The notes beneath the pieces were generated by a model, which did not search any database, was not told the origin of the DNA, and saw nothing but the letters and a program-made list of their open reading frames with translations. From the NCBI GenBank assembly GCA_017472575.1, contig JAFUPX010000020.1:1-51679 (forward strand): a stretch of DNA of 51,679 nt, in the 5' to 3' direction. A program made the translations under genes and the position numbers. This document shows positions 1 through 8,537 of this stretch, piece by piece. Origin of the DNA: Clostridia bacterium (lineage in GTDB: Bacteria > Bacillota > Clostridia > Oscillospirales > Acutalibacteraceae). Each line of letters starts with the position of its first letter. The first letter of the stretch is position 1.

Positions 1-1
1 T

Positions 2-571
2 ATGCCCGCCATTTCAGATCCCGGAGAGGAGCTTGTAAAGCTCGCGCATGAAAGCGGTATAAGGGTTGAGTCGGTTCCGGGACCCAGCGCTCTTGTAACA
101 GCTCTTGCCATTTCGGGAATGCCAAGCGGAAGATTTTGTTTCGAAGGGTTTCTTTCTGTAAACAAAGCAAACCGCCGCGTGCATTTAGAGGAGCTTAAAA
201 AAGAAAAAAGAACAATGATTTTTTACGAGGCTCCGCACAAGCTTTTATCTACCTTAAGGGATATGCTTGAAGCCTTTGGAGACAGGGATATTGCCCTTGT
301 TAAGGAGCTTACAAAAATTCACGAAACTGTCAACCACACATCCCTGTCATTAGCTTTGGAGTATTATACCGAAAACGCTCCAAGGGGCGAATTTGTGTTG
401 ATAGTTTCAGGCTGTAAGGAAGAAGAGGCAAAAAGCTACTCACCCGAGCAAGCGGCAGAAATTGCTAAAAGATTGATTTATGAGGGACAGTCCGCATCTG
501 CCGCCGCAAAGGAAGCGGCAAGTGTAACAGGGGTAAAAAAAGGAGAAATATATCGCCTTATAATTAATTGA
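2..571 (+). CDS. rsmI: 16S rRNA (cytidine-1402-2'-O)-methyltransferase RsmI, 5'-truncated by the window edge
   Basis: RsmI 2'-O-methylates C1402 of 16S rRNA in the ribosomal P site, using SAM. The visible 189 residues are the C-terminal two thirds of a protein that is normally about 280 residues. The first residues, MPAISDPGEEL, are the conserved SAM-pocket loop of this tetrapyrrole-methylase-fold family, so the methionine at position 2 is internal and the true start lies outside the window. The segments VPGPSALVTALAISG and FYEAPHKL are also family signatures. The last ~40 residues form the helical C-terminal region. The stop is TGA-proximal TAA at 569-571, and 48 bp separate it from the next start. 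The family call is firm; only the N-terminus is unseen. Confidence 0.95.
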   Translation: MPAISDPGEELVKLAHESGIRVESVPGPSALVTALAISGMPSGRFCFEGFLSVNKANRRVHLEELKKEKRTMIFYEAPHKLLSTLRDMLEAFGDRDIALVKELTKIHETVNHTSLSLALEYYTENAPRGEFVLIVSGCKEEEAKSYSPEQAAEIAKRLIYEGQSASAAAKEAASVTGVKKGEIYRLIIN

Positions 572-619
572 TATAACGGAAAAATAAAATGCGGGAATAT
601 ATATATAAAGGTGCAATAT

Positions 620-2134
620 ATGAATAAAGAGAATTATGAAATTAAAACTGAAAATGAGGCATCTGCTGCTTTTCAGGATATAATGAGCGATTCTCATTAT
701 ATCACCGGCGGTAAAAAACATTACCGTAAAAGAAGACACGGTGTAATAGGATTTTTTCAGCGGATAGGATATAAAATTGCCGACTGGTGGTATAACCTCC
801 ATAGAGAACAGAAAAGGGCAGTTATTGCTATCTCGTGTATAGTGCTTACAGTCGCCTTGATTTTCGGAATTTTCAGAGTGGTTTTTGATTACAATTATAA
901 CAATATAAGCGATGATCCAACGGATTTGGGCTTTGAAAATGTTATAAACGAAAAAATAATAAATGTTGCTCTTTTTGGTATAGACTCCCGAGATCCGGAT
1001 TCCTTTGAAGGGCTTTCGGACAGTATTATGATTTTAAGCATCAATACCGAGACAAAGGTTATAAAAATAATCTCTGTTATGAGAGACAGCCTTGTTCCGA
1101 TAGAATACAACGGGAAAAAGACATATAACAAAATAAATTCCGCATATTCAAAGGGCGGACCTGAGCTTGCTATTAAGACGCTTAATACTATTTTCGGTCT
1201 TGATATTTCGGAATATGCAACGGTAAACTTTTACGGAATGTCGGATATTATAGACGCTGTAGGCGGAATAGAAGCCGAAATAACTGCCGCAGAGCTTACT
1301 ACACCCAAATACGGAATAAACGGTATGATTTCTGAGCAGTGCAAGTATATGGGAATCGATGCTGAAGATTATTTCCTGACCAAAACCGGCACCCAGCATC
1401 TTAACGGAGTTCAGGCGGTTGCCTATGCGAGAATAAGACATGCCGCAAATGCCGAGGGAACTAATGATGACTACGGCAGAACCGACCGCCAGCGTTATGT
1501 TATGGAGCAGCTCTTTAATAAGGCTGTAACGCTTAGCAGTAATCAGTATGTTAAGTTGGCAAAGGCGCTTATTCCCTGCAGTGAAACCTCTCTTTCCTAC
1601 AGTGAGATTATGGGCTTGGCAGTTGATATTTTACTCAAATCTCCCTCCTTTGAGCAGACGAGAATACCGCTTACTGAATATCAAATGGCTTCAAAATCCC
1701 TAAGCGGAATAGGCTCCTGCGTTTATTACGACCTTGACTATGCCGCAAAAATTTTGCATGCGTTTGTATATGAAGATATTTCTCCCGAGGATTATATGGA
1801 GCTTAACGGAATTGAGAAGAATGACTGGTATTCGGGTGGTTCCGGCTCGCAGACAACTACATCAAGATATCAGACAACCTCTTCTCAACAAGAGAGTACA
1901 CCTAGCAGATATCAGAACACTTCATCTGAGCTGTCTTCAAGCGAGGAAGAGGTAAGCAGTGTTACTACTGAGTCGGAGAATATAAGCTCTGAGGAATCAA
2001 CCTATGAGAGCAGCAGCGAAAGCAGTTCCTCTGAGGAACAGACAAGTAGCAATGATAGCAGCACAGTATCAACTGCAACCTCTTCCGCTACGAGTGTAAC
2101 CTCATCGGAAACACCTATAGAACCTACGGAATAA
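620..2134 (+). CDS. LytR-CpsA-Psr (LCP) family cell-wall polymer ligase
   Basis: LCP proteins transfer undecaprenyl-linked anionic polymers onto peptidoglycan outside the membrane. This 504-residue protein has a basic cytoplasmic N-terminus, one membrane segment at about residues 70-92 (AVIAISCIVLTVALIFGIF), then the LCP domain at about 115-330. That domain includes the SDSIMILSI strand, the RDS motif and the GRTDRQR arginine motif used in pyrophosphate binding. The last ~100 residues are a Ser/Thr/Glu-rich low-complexity tail, probably a wall-spanning linker. I chose ATG 620 because AAAGGTG at 608-613 forms a good ribosome site for it and overlaps the alternative GTG at 611. It lies between rsmI and an acyltransferase and is probably co-transcribed with the latter. 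Confidence 0.9.
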   Translation: MNKENYEIKTENEASAAFQDIMSDSHYITGGKKHYRKRRHGVIGFFQRIGYKIADWWYNLHREQKRAVIAISCIVLTVALIFGIFRVVFDYNYNNISDDPTDLGFENVINEKIINVALFGIDSRDPDSFEGLSDSIMILSINTETKVIKIISVMRDSLVPIEYNGKKTYNKINSAYSKGGPELAIKTLNTIFGLDISEYATVNFYGMSDIIDAVGGIEAEITAAELTTPKYGINGMISEQCKYMGIDAEDYFLTKTGTQHLNGVQAVAYARIRHAANAEGTNDDYGRTDRQRYVMEQLFNKAVTLSSNQYVKLAKALIPCSETSLSYSEIMGLAVDILLKSPSFEQTRIPLTEYQMASKSLSGIGSCVYYDLDYAAKILHAFVYEDISPEDYMELNGIEKNDWYSGGSGSQTTTSRYQTTSSQQESTPSRYQNTSSELSSSEEEVSSVTTESENISSEESTYESSSESSSSEEQTSSNDSSTVSTATSSATSVTSSETPIEPTE

Positions 2135-2148
2135 AATGGGGTGAAAAA

Positions 2149-2979
2149 ATGTTTTATTTCTATTTAGCGGCTTCAGCAGCACTTATTCCCATAAGTGATA
2201 TTTGGTTTGATGTTTTAAGGGAGAGCTATTCCTGGTGGTTGGTGCCTGTCCTGTTTGTGGGATTTTTCTTAGGGTTTATATTAATACACGCGGCGATAGT
2301 TGCACTTTCTATTCAGCTTGTAAGTATGAAGTCCCCACAGGAACGGTTTTCGGAGTACTACCGATTTATAATTAGAATATCCCTACCTCTCTTTTACAAG
2401 CTTGCAAGGGTAAAAATAAACAACTCGGGTCTTGAAAAGGCTCCAAAAGAGGGCAGGTTTTTGCTTGTATGCAATCATCAGCACGAATTCGACCCGATTT
2501 TGATGTTTTCTTCCTTTCCCTATGCTCAGCTTGCGTTTGTGGGTAAAAAGGAGATTTATTCAACATTAAAATTCATTGCAAAGGTAATGCATAAATTAAG
2601 CTGTATTCCTATTGACAGGGAAAACGACCGTGAGGCAGTTAAGTCTATAATAAAGGCTTCAAGGCTCATCAAGGAGGATAAAAACTCAGTTGTTATTTTT
2701 CCTGAGGGTTATTGCAGTAAAACGGGAGAGCTGTTGCCTATGCGTAACGGAGCTTTTAAAATAGCCTATAAGGCAGATGTACCTATAGTGGTTTGCGTGC
2801 TTGATAATACGCGAAGCATTGTTAAAAATATGTTCCGCAGAAAAACTGAGGTTGAGTTTCATGTGCTTAAAACGATTTACCCCGAAGAATTTAAAGATTT
2901 ACATACCAACGAATTAGGAGAGCATGTTTACAACACAATGAACGAGGCTCTTTCAAAATTAAGGGCAAAAAAACAATAG
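2149..2979 (+). CDS. plsC: 1-acyl-sn-glycerol-3-phosphate acyltransferase (PlsC-like)
   Basis: PlsC acylates lysophosphatidic acid at sn-2 to give phosphatidic acid at the membrane. The 276-residue protein has two hydrophobic N-terminal segments (about residues 1-20 and 30-58). The acyltransferase block follows: NHQHEFD at about residue 110 (the H-x4-D catalytic motif) and FPEGYCSKTGEL at about 187 (the glycerol-phosphate-binding FPEG motif, with Y in place of the common T). Start ATG 2149 is preceded by GGGGTG, 14 bp after the LCP gene stop, so the two probably form an operon. A strong terminator follows. The precise acyl acceptor cannot be read from sequence. Confidence 0.88.
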   Translation: MFYFYLAASAALIPISDIWFDVLRESYSWWLVPVLFVGFFLGFILIHAAIVALSIQLVSMKSPQERFSEYYRFIIRISLPLFYKLARVKINNSGLEKAPKEGRFLLVCNHQHEFDPILMFSSFPYAQLAFVGKKEIYSTLKFIAKVMHKLSCIPIDRENDREAVKSIIKASRLIKEDKNSVVIFPEGYCSKTGELLPMRNGAFKIAYKADVPIVVCVLDNTRSIVKNMFRRKTEVEFHVLKTIYPEEFKDLHTNELGEHVYNTMNEALSKLRAKKQ

Positions 2980-2985
2980 TTTGGC

Positions 2986-3014
2986 AAAATCCGCGTTAGT
3001 TCGCGGATTTTTTA
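2986..3014 (+). terminator. Intrinsic terminator after plsC
   Basis: A 10-bp perfect stem (AAAATCCGCG at 2986-2995 and CGCGGATTTT at 3002-3011) encloses a 6-nt loop and runs into a T-rich tail. It sits 7 bp after the plsC stop. Confidence 0.9.
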
Positions 3015-3044
3015 TATTCTGTTTTAAAAAAGGTTACAAGATTT

Positions 3045-3077
3045 AAACTTGCTATTCCCAAGTTTTAAGAATATAAT
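3045..3077 (+). promoter_or_regulatory. Sigma-A promoter with an inverted repeat over the -35 box
   Basis: TTGCTA (3049-3054) and TATAAT (3072-3077) are 17 bp apart. An inverted repeat, AAACTTG (3045-3051), N7, CAAGTTT (3059-3065), covers the -35 element. It could be an operator for the kinase-like and nucleoside phosphorylase genes downstream. The repeat and promoter are seen; the operator role is inference. Confidence 0.65.
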
Positions 3078-3116
3078 AAAAGTAATGAAATAAATATAGA
3101 AAGAGGGTTTGTTTTT

Positions 3117-3734
3117 ATGCCAAGAATTATAACTATAGGAAGAGAATTCGGTTCGGGAGGAAGAGAAATCGGAAAACGCCTTGCCGAGGAATTACAGATT
3201 GCTTATTATGATAACGAGATTGTTAATGAGATTGTAAAACATTCTAACCTTGCGGAAGATTATGTAAACCAAATTCTCGAAAACAATATAGTGCGCTATT
3301 TCCCTATAACTGTTTCTCATACATTTTCTTTTTTTGAATACCCTCAGCTTGATTTTGAAAACAAGGTTTATACTGCCCAGAATGAGGTTATAAAAGGGCT
3401 TGCTGAAAAGTCGGACTGCGTTATCGTAGGCCGCTGTGCTGATTATATTTTAAGAGAAAAAAATCCTTTCAGGCTTTTTATCTATGCGGATACGGAAACT
3501 AAAATTGCCCGCTGTATTGAAAAGGGCGAGGCAGACGAGGGTATGACCGAAAAGGCTTTAAAACAGAAAATTAAAAAGGTTGACCGCTCAAGAGCTAATT
3601 ACTATGAGTTCTTTACAGGTCTTAAATGGGGCGACAAGAAGAACTATGACCTTTGTATCAATACTACTAATGTAAATTTAAAAAGTGTTGTAAAAGAGCT
3701 TGCAAGTATTTGCAATATATATTTTGAAAAATAA
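3117..3734 (+). CDS. Cytidylate kinase-like family protein
   Basis: This 205-residue P-loop protein begins with the cytidylate-kinase-like ATP-binding signature, GREFGSGGREIGKRLA at residues 8-23. A LID-like region follows, with paired arginines around DRSRANYYEFFTG at about 160. Family members are annotated as cytidylate kinase-like, but they are distinct from housekeeping Cmk and their substrate is not established. ATG 3117 is preceded by AGAGGGTTTG. Only 12 bp separate its stop from the uridine phosphorylase start, so it heads a three-gene nucleoside operon. That context suggests a role in nucleoside or nucleotide salvage, which is inference. Confidence 0.8.
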   Translation: MPRIITIGREFGSGGREIGKRLAEELQIAYYDNEIVNEIVKHSNLAEDYVNQILENNIVRYFPITVSHTFSFFEYPQLDFENKVYTAQNEVIKGLAEKSDCVIVGRCADYILREKNPFRLFIYADTETKIARCIEKGEADEGMTEKALKQKIKKVDRSRANYYEFFTGLKWGDKKNYDLCINTTNVNLKSVVKELASICNIYFEK

Positions 3735-3746
3735 TTGGAGAAAGTA

Positions 3747-4532
3747 ATGAATTATTCTCAAAATCCTGAAAAGCAGTATCATATCGGAGTAGGAAAAGGA
3801 GATATCGGAAAATATGTAATTCTCCCCGGAGACCCGAAAAGATGCGAAAAAATAGCAAAATATTTTGATAAGCCACAGCTTATAGCAGATAACAGGGAAT
3901 ATATAACTTATACAGGATTTCTTGACGGAGAAAAGGTGAGCGTAACATCAACCGGAATAGGAGGACCCTCTGCGGCTATTGCTTTAGAGGAGCTCGCTAA
4001 CTGCGGTGCGCATACATTTATCCGTGTAGGAACCTGCGGAGGTATTGAGCTGTCTGTAAAGGGAGGCGATTTGGTTGTCGCAACATCATCAGTAAGAGCA
4101 GAGGGAACGAGTAAGGAGTATGCTCCTATCGAATATCCCGCCGCTGCCGACTTAGAGGTTGTAAACGCTCTGGTAAGCTCTGCAAAAGAGCTTGGAATGC
4201 CGCATCATACAGGGGTAGTGCAGTCTAAGGACTCTTTTTACGGAGAGCATTATCCCGAAAGCAAGCCTGTAGGCTATGAGCTTGAAAACCGTTGGAGCGC
4301 ATATATAAAAATGGGCTGTCTTGCCTCTGAAATGGAAAGCGCGGCTTTGTTTATAACAGCACTTTACCGACGCGTGAGAATGGGAACGGTTTTGCTTGTT
4401 ATGGCTAATCAGGAACGTGAAGCAAAGGGACTTGAAAATCCTGTTTTCCACGATACAGATGCGGCAATAAAAACCGCGGTTGAAGCCTTGCGTATACTTA
4501 TAAAGAAAGATAAGGAGAAAAACAATGAGTAA
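3747..4532 (+). CDS. udp: Uridine phosphorylase (NP-I family)
   Basis: This enzyme would cleave uridine with phosphate to uracil and ribose-1-phosphate in the cytosol. The 261-residue protein has the NP-I family landmarks: LPGDPKR near residue 30 (phosphate binding), [11 protein letters not shown] at about 90 and MESAALF near 190. The aspartate/ribose-binding Glu lies in the last of these. I chose ATG 3747 because TTGGAG at 3735-3740 is its ribosome site; an upstream TTG in frame overlaps that site and is unlikely. The 3' end overlaps deoD by 8 bp, which implies translational coupling. The uridine preference follows from resemblance to the udp branch and from the neighbouring purine enzyme, but is not proven. 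Confidence 0.85.
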   Translation: MNYSQNPEKQYHIGVGKGDIGKYVILPGDPKRCEKIAKYFDKPQLIADNREYITYTGFLDGEKVSVTSTGIGGPSAAIALEELANCGAHTFIRVGTCGGIELSVKGGDLVVATSSVRAEGTSKEYAPIEYPAAADLEVVNALVSSAKELGMPHHTGVVQSKDSFYGEHYPESKPVGYELENRWSAYIKMGCLASEMESAALFITALYRRVRMGTVLLVMANQEREAKGLENPVFHDTDAAIKTAVEALRILIKKDKEKNNE

Positions 4533-5244
4533 TACTCCTACCCCTCACATTTCCGCAAAAAACGGAGATTTTGCCAAAACCGTTCTTTTGCCGGGAGACC
4601 CGCTTAGAGCTAAATTTATTGCCGAAAAATATCTTACTGACTGCGCCTTAGTTACCGATACGAGAAATATGCTCGGCTTTACAGGTTACTTTGAGGGCAA
4701 AAGGGTTTCGGTAATGGGAGCCGGAATGGGTATGCCTTCTATGGGGATTTATTCCTATGAACTGTTTTCCTTTTATGATGTTGAAAATATTATCCGTATA
4801 GGCTCTGCCGGAGCTATGCAGGATGATATAAAGGTAAAGGATATTATTTTAGCATTGGGAGCCTGCACAGATTCAAACTATGCCGCACAGTATAAGCTGT
4901 CCGGAACCTTTGCACCTATTGCAGATTATGGGCTTTTGTCTTTGGCGGAAAAAATTGCGGCAGAAAAGGGAGTAAACTATACAGTAGGGAATGTTCTCTC
5001 TTCTGATATGTTTTATAATGCCGATACCTCTGCTAAGGATAGGTGGAAAGATATGGGAGTTAAGGCGGTTGAAATGGAAGCGGCGGCGCTTTATATGAAT
5101 GCCGCTTATTTAAAGAAAAAAGCGCTTTGTATTTTAACGGTGTCTGACCATATTTACACCGGCGAAAGCCTTGCGGCAAAGGAAAGGGAAACCGGATTCA
5201 GCCAAATGGCTGAAATAGCTTTAAAGCTTGCAAACAATATTTAA
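4525..5244 (+). CDS. deoD: Purine-nucleoside phosphorylase, DeoD type
   Basis: DeoD splits purine (deoxy)nucleosides into base and (deoxy)ribose-1-phosphate. The 239-residue length is typical of the hexameric bacterial type. Visible motifs are [16 protein letters not shown] at about residue 22, RIGSAGAM at about 91 and VEMEAAALY at about 178. A SDHIYTGE segment near 207 carries the catalytic Asp. The start overlaps the udp stop by 8 bp and has AAGGAG upstream. It closes the salvage operon and is followed by a terminator. Confidence is high. Confidence 0.93.
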   Translation: MSNTPTPHISAKNGDFAKTVLLPGDPLRAKFIAEKYLTDCALVTDTRNMLGFTGYFEGKRVSVMGAGMGMPSMGIYSYELFSFYDVENIIRIGSAGAMQDDIKVKDIILALGACTDSNYAAQYKLSGTFAPIADYGLLSLAEKIAAEKGVNYTVGNVLSSDMFYNADTSAKDRWKDMGVKAVEMEAAALYMNAAYLKKKALCILTVSDHIYTGESLAAKERETGFSQMAEIALKLANNI

Positions 5245-5253
5245 TTCAAGAAG

Positions 5254-5279
5254 GAGCGGAAAATATTTCCGCTCTTTTT
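5254..5279 (+). terminator. Intrinsic terminator after deoD
   Basis: The stem GAGCGGAAA (5254-5262) pairs with TTTCCGCTC (5266-5274) across a 3-nt loop and is followed by five T. It starts 10 bp after the deoD stop. Confidence 0.92.
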
Positions 5280-5303
5280 GTTCACAATTTATTAAAAAAT
5301 ATA

Positions 5304-5332
5304 TTGTAAAAATTCTTCAAATATGATATGAT
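5304..5332 (+). promoter_or_regulatory. Sigma-A promoter of the E2-like gene
   Basis: TTGTAA (5304-5309) and TATGAT (5327-5332) are spaced by exactly 17 bp. The ~50-nt leader ends in an AAAAAGGGGGA ribosome site before ATG 5385. Confidence 0.7.
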
Positions 5333-5384
5333 ACACATATATGGCAATTCTACTGCCGTTATATTATAAAAAGGGGGATTTTTT

Positions 5385-6227
5385 ATGCGAGCAGACGGTA
5401 AAAAAATTAAAAATGTAGACCCAATGTATAAGGTCGCATCATATATAATGGATAAAAGAATTGATGCGATGAATATGATAACTATAGATATCCCGATAAC
5501 TCCTATACAGAATTATCTCAATGAAAAGAGGTCGCAGGGAGTTGTGATGAGCCATATGGCAGTGCTTATGGCGGCTTACATAAGAACAGCATGTGAATTT
5601 CCGATGCTTAACAGGTTTATAGTTAACCGCAAGCCCTATGCAAGAAATGAGTTTTCTGTTGCAATGGTAGTTCTGAAGGGCGGTAGTATGGACCATGGCA
5701 CAATGTCTAAAATGTATCTTGAAAGAACAGATACGATTTTTGATGTAAACGATAAGATAAACAATTATGTTGAGGAAAACCGTAATGCACCCGAAAACAA
5801 TGGTACCGAAAAGCTCATAAAAATCCTGTTGAGCTTTCCGGGTGTTTTGCCGTTGGGTGTAGGAATTTTCAAGTTTATGGATAAGCATGGGCTTTTGCCT
5901 AAGTCTATAATAGATGCATCACCTTTTCATAACAGTCTTGCAATTTCAAACCTTGCCTCTATCAGAACAAACCATATTTATCATCATTGCTATGATTTCG
6001 GAACAACCAGCGTGTTTATAACAATGGGAAATCTCCGCGAGGTTGCCAAGCGCAAGGGTGATGAAATTTATTTTGAACGCTGTATGCCCTTAGGTATTAC
6101 TATGGACGAGCGAATTTGCTCCGGCAGTTATTTTGCGCTTGCGTTTAGAAAGTTCAGTAAGTATCTTAAAAATCCGGCTCTTTTGGAGCTTCCGCCTGAA
6201 AAAATTGAGGAAGACCCCGGTCTTTAA
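5385..6227 (+). CDS. 2-oxoacid dehydrogenase E2 / chloramphenicol-acetyltransferase-like protein lacking the catalytic His
   Basis: The 280-residue protein resembles the catalytic domain of E2 acyltransferases, standing alone without lipoyl or E3-binding domains. The N-terminal part (about residues 25-110) matches the E2 core strand-helix pattern, and the C-terminal part (about 205-265) matches the active-site half. Where E2 enzymes have DHRVxDG, this protein has DERICSG at about residues 244-250. The catalytic His is Glu and the following Asp is Ser. It is therefore unlikely to transfer acyl groups by the known mechanism. It has its own promoter and no pyruvate dehydrogenase genes nearby. 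It may be a scaffold, a binding protein or an enzyme with changed chemistry; the function is unknown. Confidence 0.7.
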   Translation: MRADGKKIKNVDPMYKVASYIMDKRIDAMNMITIDIPITPIQNYLNEKRSQGVVMSHMAVLMAAYIRTACEFPMLNRFIVNRKPYARNEFSVAMVVLKGGSMDHGTMSKMYLERTDTIFDVNDKINNYVEENRNAPENNGTEKLIKILLSFPGVLPLGVGIFKFMDKHGLLPKSIIDASPFHNSLAISNLASIRTNHIYHHCYDFGTTSVFITMGNLREVAKRKGDEIYFERCMPLGITMDERICSGSYFALAFRKFSKYLKNPALLELPPEKIEEDPGL

Positions 6228-6235
6228 CTTTTTTC

Positions 6236-6264
6236 TTGATTTTATAGAGATATTGGTATACAAT
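6236..6264 (+). promoter_or_regulatory. Sigma-A promoter of fba
   Basis: TTGATT (6236-6241) and TACAAT (6259-6264) are 17 bp apart. A TCGGAGGAAAAA ribosome site precedes the start at 6307. Confidence 0.65.
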
Positions 6265-6306
6265 ATACAGTAGATAAAAAATTAACAATATCGGAGGAAA
6301 AAGTAA

Positions 6307-7170
6307 ATGTTAGTTTCTGCAAAAGACATGCTTACAAAAGCAAAGGAAGGTAAATATGCCGTAGGCCAGTTCAACATCAACAACCTTGAGTGGACAAAGG
6401 CAATTCTTTTAACTGCCGAGGAGCTTAAGTCTCCCGTTATTCTCGGTGTTTCCGAGGGCGCAGGCAAATATATGTGCGGCTATACAACAGTTGTAGGAAT
6501 GGTTAAGGGAATGATAAATGAGCTTGGAATCACAGTTCCGGTTGCTCTTCATCTTGACCATGGAAGCTATGAGGGAGCTAAGAAGTGTATCGAGGCAGGC
6601 TTCTCATCTGTTATGTTTGACGGTTCTCATTATCCGATTGAAGAAAATATTGCTAAGACCAAGGAATTAGTTGAAACCTGCGAAAAGCTCGGTCTTTCCT
6701 TAGAGGCTGAGGTAGGAGCTATCGGCGGCGAGGAAGACGGTGTTATCGGCAGCGGTGAGGTTGCTGACCCTGAGGAATGTAAAATGATTGCTGACTTAGG
6801 CGTTACAATGCTTGCTGCAGGAATTGGAAATATTCACGGTAAGTATCCCGAAAACTGGGCAGGCTTAAGCTTTGATACTCTTGATGCTATTCAGAAGTTA
6901 ACCGGAAAAATGCCCTTGGTTCTTCACGGCGGAACAGGAATTCCCGCAGATATGATTAAAAAGGCAATTTCTCTCGGAGTTTCAAAGATCAATGTTAATA
7001 CAGAGTGCCAGTTAAGCTTTGCAGAGGCTACCCGCAAATATATTGAGGAGGGTAAGGACCTTCAGGGTAAGGGCTTTGACCCCCGTAAGCTTCTCGCTCC
7101 CGGTGTTGAAGCTATAAAGGCAACCGTTAAAGAAAAAATGGAGCTTTTCGGTTCTGTAGGAAAGGCTTAA
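6307..7170 (+). CDS. fba: Class II fructose-1,6-bisphosphate aldolase
   Basis: This zinc enzyme interconverts fructose-1,6-bisphosphate with DHAP and glyceraldehyde-3-phosphate. The 287-residue length is typical of the short class II form. Visible motifs are LHLDHGS near residue 80 (catalytic Asp and a zinc His), EAEVGAIGGEEDG near 135, GNIHGKYP near 178 (zinc His) and VLHGGTGIP near 207 (zinc His). A KINVNTE phosphate-binding segment lies near 228. The start has a strong GGAGG site. It is monocistronic, with its own promoter and terminator, and supplies the glycolytic enzymes encoded 11 kb downstream. A related sugar-bisphosphate aldolase role cannot be excluded but is less likely. Confidence 0.93.
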   Translation: MLVSAKDMLTKAKEGKYAVGQFNINNLEWTKAILLTAEELKSPVILGVSEGAGKYMCGYTTVVGMVKGMINELGITVPVALHLDHGSYEGAKKCIEAGFSSVMFDGSHYPIEENIAKTKELVETCEKLGLSLEAEVGAIGGEEDGVIGSGEVADPEECKMIADLGVTMLAAGIGNIHGKYPENWAGLSFDTLDAIQKLTGKMPLVLHGGTGIPADMIKKAISLGVSKINVNTECQLSFAEATRKYIEEGKDLQGKGFDPRKLLAPGVEAIKATVKEKMELFGSVGKA

Positions 7171-7200
7171 TTTGAATTAGTATAATAATAAATATCGCTG

Positions 7201-7236
7201 AAAAGCCCAACTTCTCATAAGGAAGTTGGGCTTTTT
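7201..7236 (+). terminator. Intrinsic terminator after fba
   Basis: A 14-bp stem, AAAAGCCCAACTTC (7201-7214) against GAAGTTGGGCTTTT (7222-7235), runs into a T-run. It is one of the strongest terminators in the window. Confidence 0.95.
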
Positions 7237-7327
7237 GATACATATCGTATCTCGGAATAGTAACGTAAAGAATTTTGCGTATAGTACACAAAACCGATTT
7301 TTTTCACAATAAAGCAAAAAATTGCCC

Positions 7328-7356
7328 TTGAAAAAGGATAATTATGGTGATATAAT
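7328..7356 (+). promoter_or_regulatory. Sigma-A promoter of the tyrosine phosphatase gene
   Basis: TTGAAA (7328-7333), a 17-bp spacer and a perfect TATAAT (7351-7356) lie 34 bp before ATG 7391. Confidence 0.8.
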
Positions 7357-7390
7357 CTATAAATATTAATTTACAGGGTTGGAGAATAAT

Positions 7391-8371
7391 ATGACAAAGC
7401 TACTCTTTCCGGCAAACGGAGCGGTTTTACGGGTACTGAATGATTTACAGAGAAAATTTGTTAATGAGGAAACTCATTACTTTAATGAGAATAAAATAAA
7501 TTGGGCGCATTTAGTACGCTACAAGGAGCAGGACGATACTTTTCCTCAACCTAACACCTTTAAGTGGGAGACAGATGAGGAGCATTCCGTCATAGAAATT
7601 TCCGAAACCGCCGACTTTGCAGAGCCGAGAGTGGAAAAGGTATTGGGCAATGAAGCTCAGCTTCACAACTTTAAGGCGAATACTACATATTATTGGAGAG
7701 TAAACGGGAGTGATGCGTTTACCTTTAAAACAGAGGATGTAGCCCCCGTTTTTTATGATGCTGAGGGTATTTCTAATGTACGCGATGCCGGAAACTGGAA
7801 AACAAAATACGGCTGCCGCATCAAGCAGGGCTTGCTTTTCAGAGGCAGCGAAATGAATATACACCACACTATAACCGAAAAGGGTATAGATGTAATGCGT
7901 AATATTCTAAAAATAAAAACTGACCTTGATTTGCGTGGTGAGGGCTTTAAGTTTGAACACTCACCTTTGGGCGAGGATATTCGGTTTTTGGTTATTCCCT
8001 GCGGACCTTATAAAAACTTTATGAACGATAAGGAAACCTGCAAAAAGCTGTTTGATGTTTTAGCGGACGAAAACAACTATCCTATCTATTATCATTGTTG
8101 GGGCGGAGCAGACCGCACAGGTACGCTTGCCTGTATGCTGGGTGTTGCGCTCGGTATGTGCGAAAAGGACACATTGCTTGATTATGAGATAACCTCGCTA
8201 TCCGTTTGGGGAGACAGAAACCGCGTTAGCGATTTATATAAAAGCTTCCTTGAAGAGCTTGAAAGCTATGAGGGCGATACCTTTGAGGACAAAATAATGA
8301 GCTTTATTTATTCCTGCGGAATAACAGAACAACAGCTCAATAAAATACGCGGTATATTGTTAGATAGATAA
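7391..8371 (+). CDS. Tyrosine-protein phosphatase (IphP/DSP-like) with an N-terminal fibronectin-III-like region
   Basis: The 326-residue protein carries the C-x5-R phosphatase signature, HCWGGADRTG, at about residues 235-244. NVRDAGNW at about 132 is the usual start of the IphP-type phosphatase domain. The preceding ~110 residues include NTTYYWRVNG, which looks like the last strands of a fibronectin type III fold. No signal peptide is visible, so it probably acts in the cytosol. I chose ATG 7391, with AGGGTTGGAG just upstream, over TTG 7379, which lies inside that ribosome site. Substrates are unknown; some relatives dephosphorylate phosphoinositides. It is followed immediately by a repeat element. 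Confidence 0.82.
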   Translation: MTKLLFPANGAVLRVLNDLQRKFVNEETHYFNENKINWAHLVRYKEQDDTFPQPNTFKWETDEEHSVIEISETADFAEPRVEKVLGNEAQLHNFKANTTYYWRVNGSDAFTFKTEDVAPVFYDAEGISNVRDAGNWKTKYGCRIKQGLLFRGSEMNIHHTITEKGIDVMRNILKIKTDLDLRGEGFKFEHSPLGEDIRFLVIPCGPYKNFMNDKETCKKLFDVLADENNYPIYYHCWGGADRTGTLACMLGVALGMCEKDTLLDYEITSLSVWGDRNRVSDLYKSFLEELESYEGDTFEDKIMSFIYSCGITEQQLNKIRGILLDR

Positions 8372-8523
8372 ACAATAATGAAAAATGAATGATGAATAAT
8401 TAATGTGTTTTGGCTCTGCCAAAACGATATATAATCCGTCGGCTGAGCCGACACCGAAATTTTTCACTTTTCATTCTTCACTATTCATTAAATTATTGTT
8501 TTGCTATGCAAAACAATAATTTA
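8372..8523. repeat. MITE-like palindromic repeat element with internal hairpins
   Basis: This non-coding element starts right after the phosphatase stop. Its ends are imperfect inverted repeats (AACAATAAT..ATGAAT..GAATAATTAAT against ATTCATTAAATTATTGTT), with a second AAACAATAAT at the right end. Inside are two perfect hairpins: GTTTTGGC-TCT-GCCAAAAC at 8407-8425 and GTCGGCT-G-AGCCGAC at 8438-8452. There is no transposase ORF. Elements of similar style occur at 19782-19909 and 26688-26876. Confidence 0.6.
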
Positions 8524-8537
8524 GAAAGGGTGATAAT

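Noticed and set aside
611..619. GTG 611 as start of the LCP gene
   Set aside because: It overlaps the AAAGGTG ribosome site that serves ATG 620.
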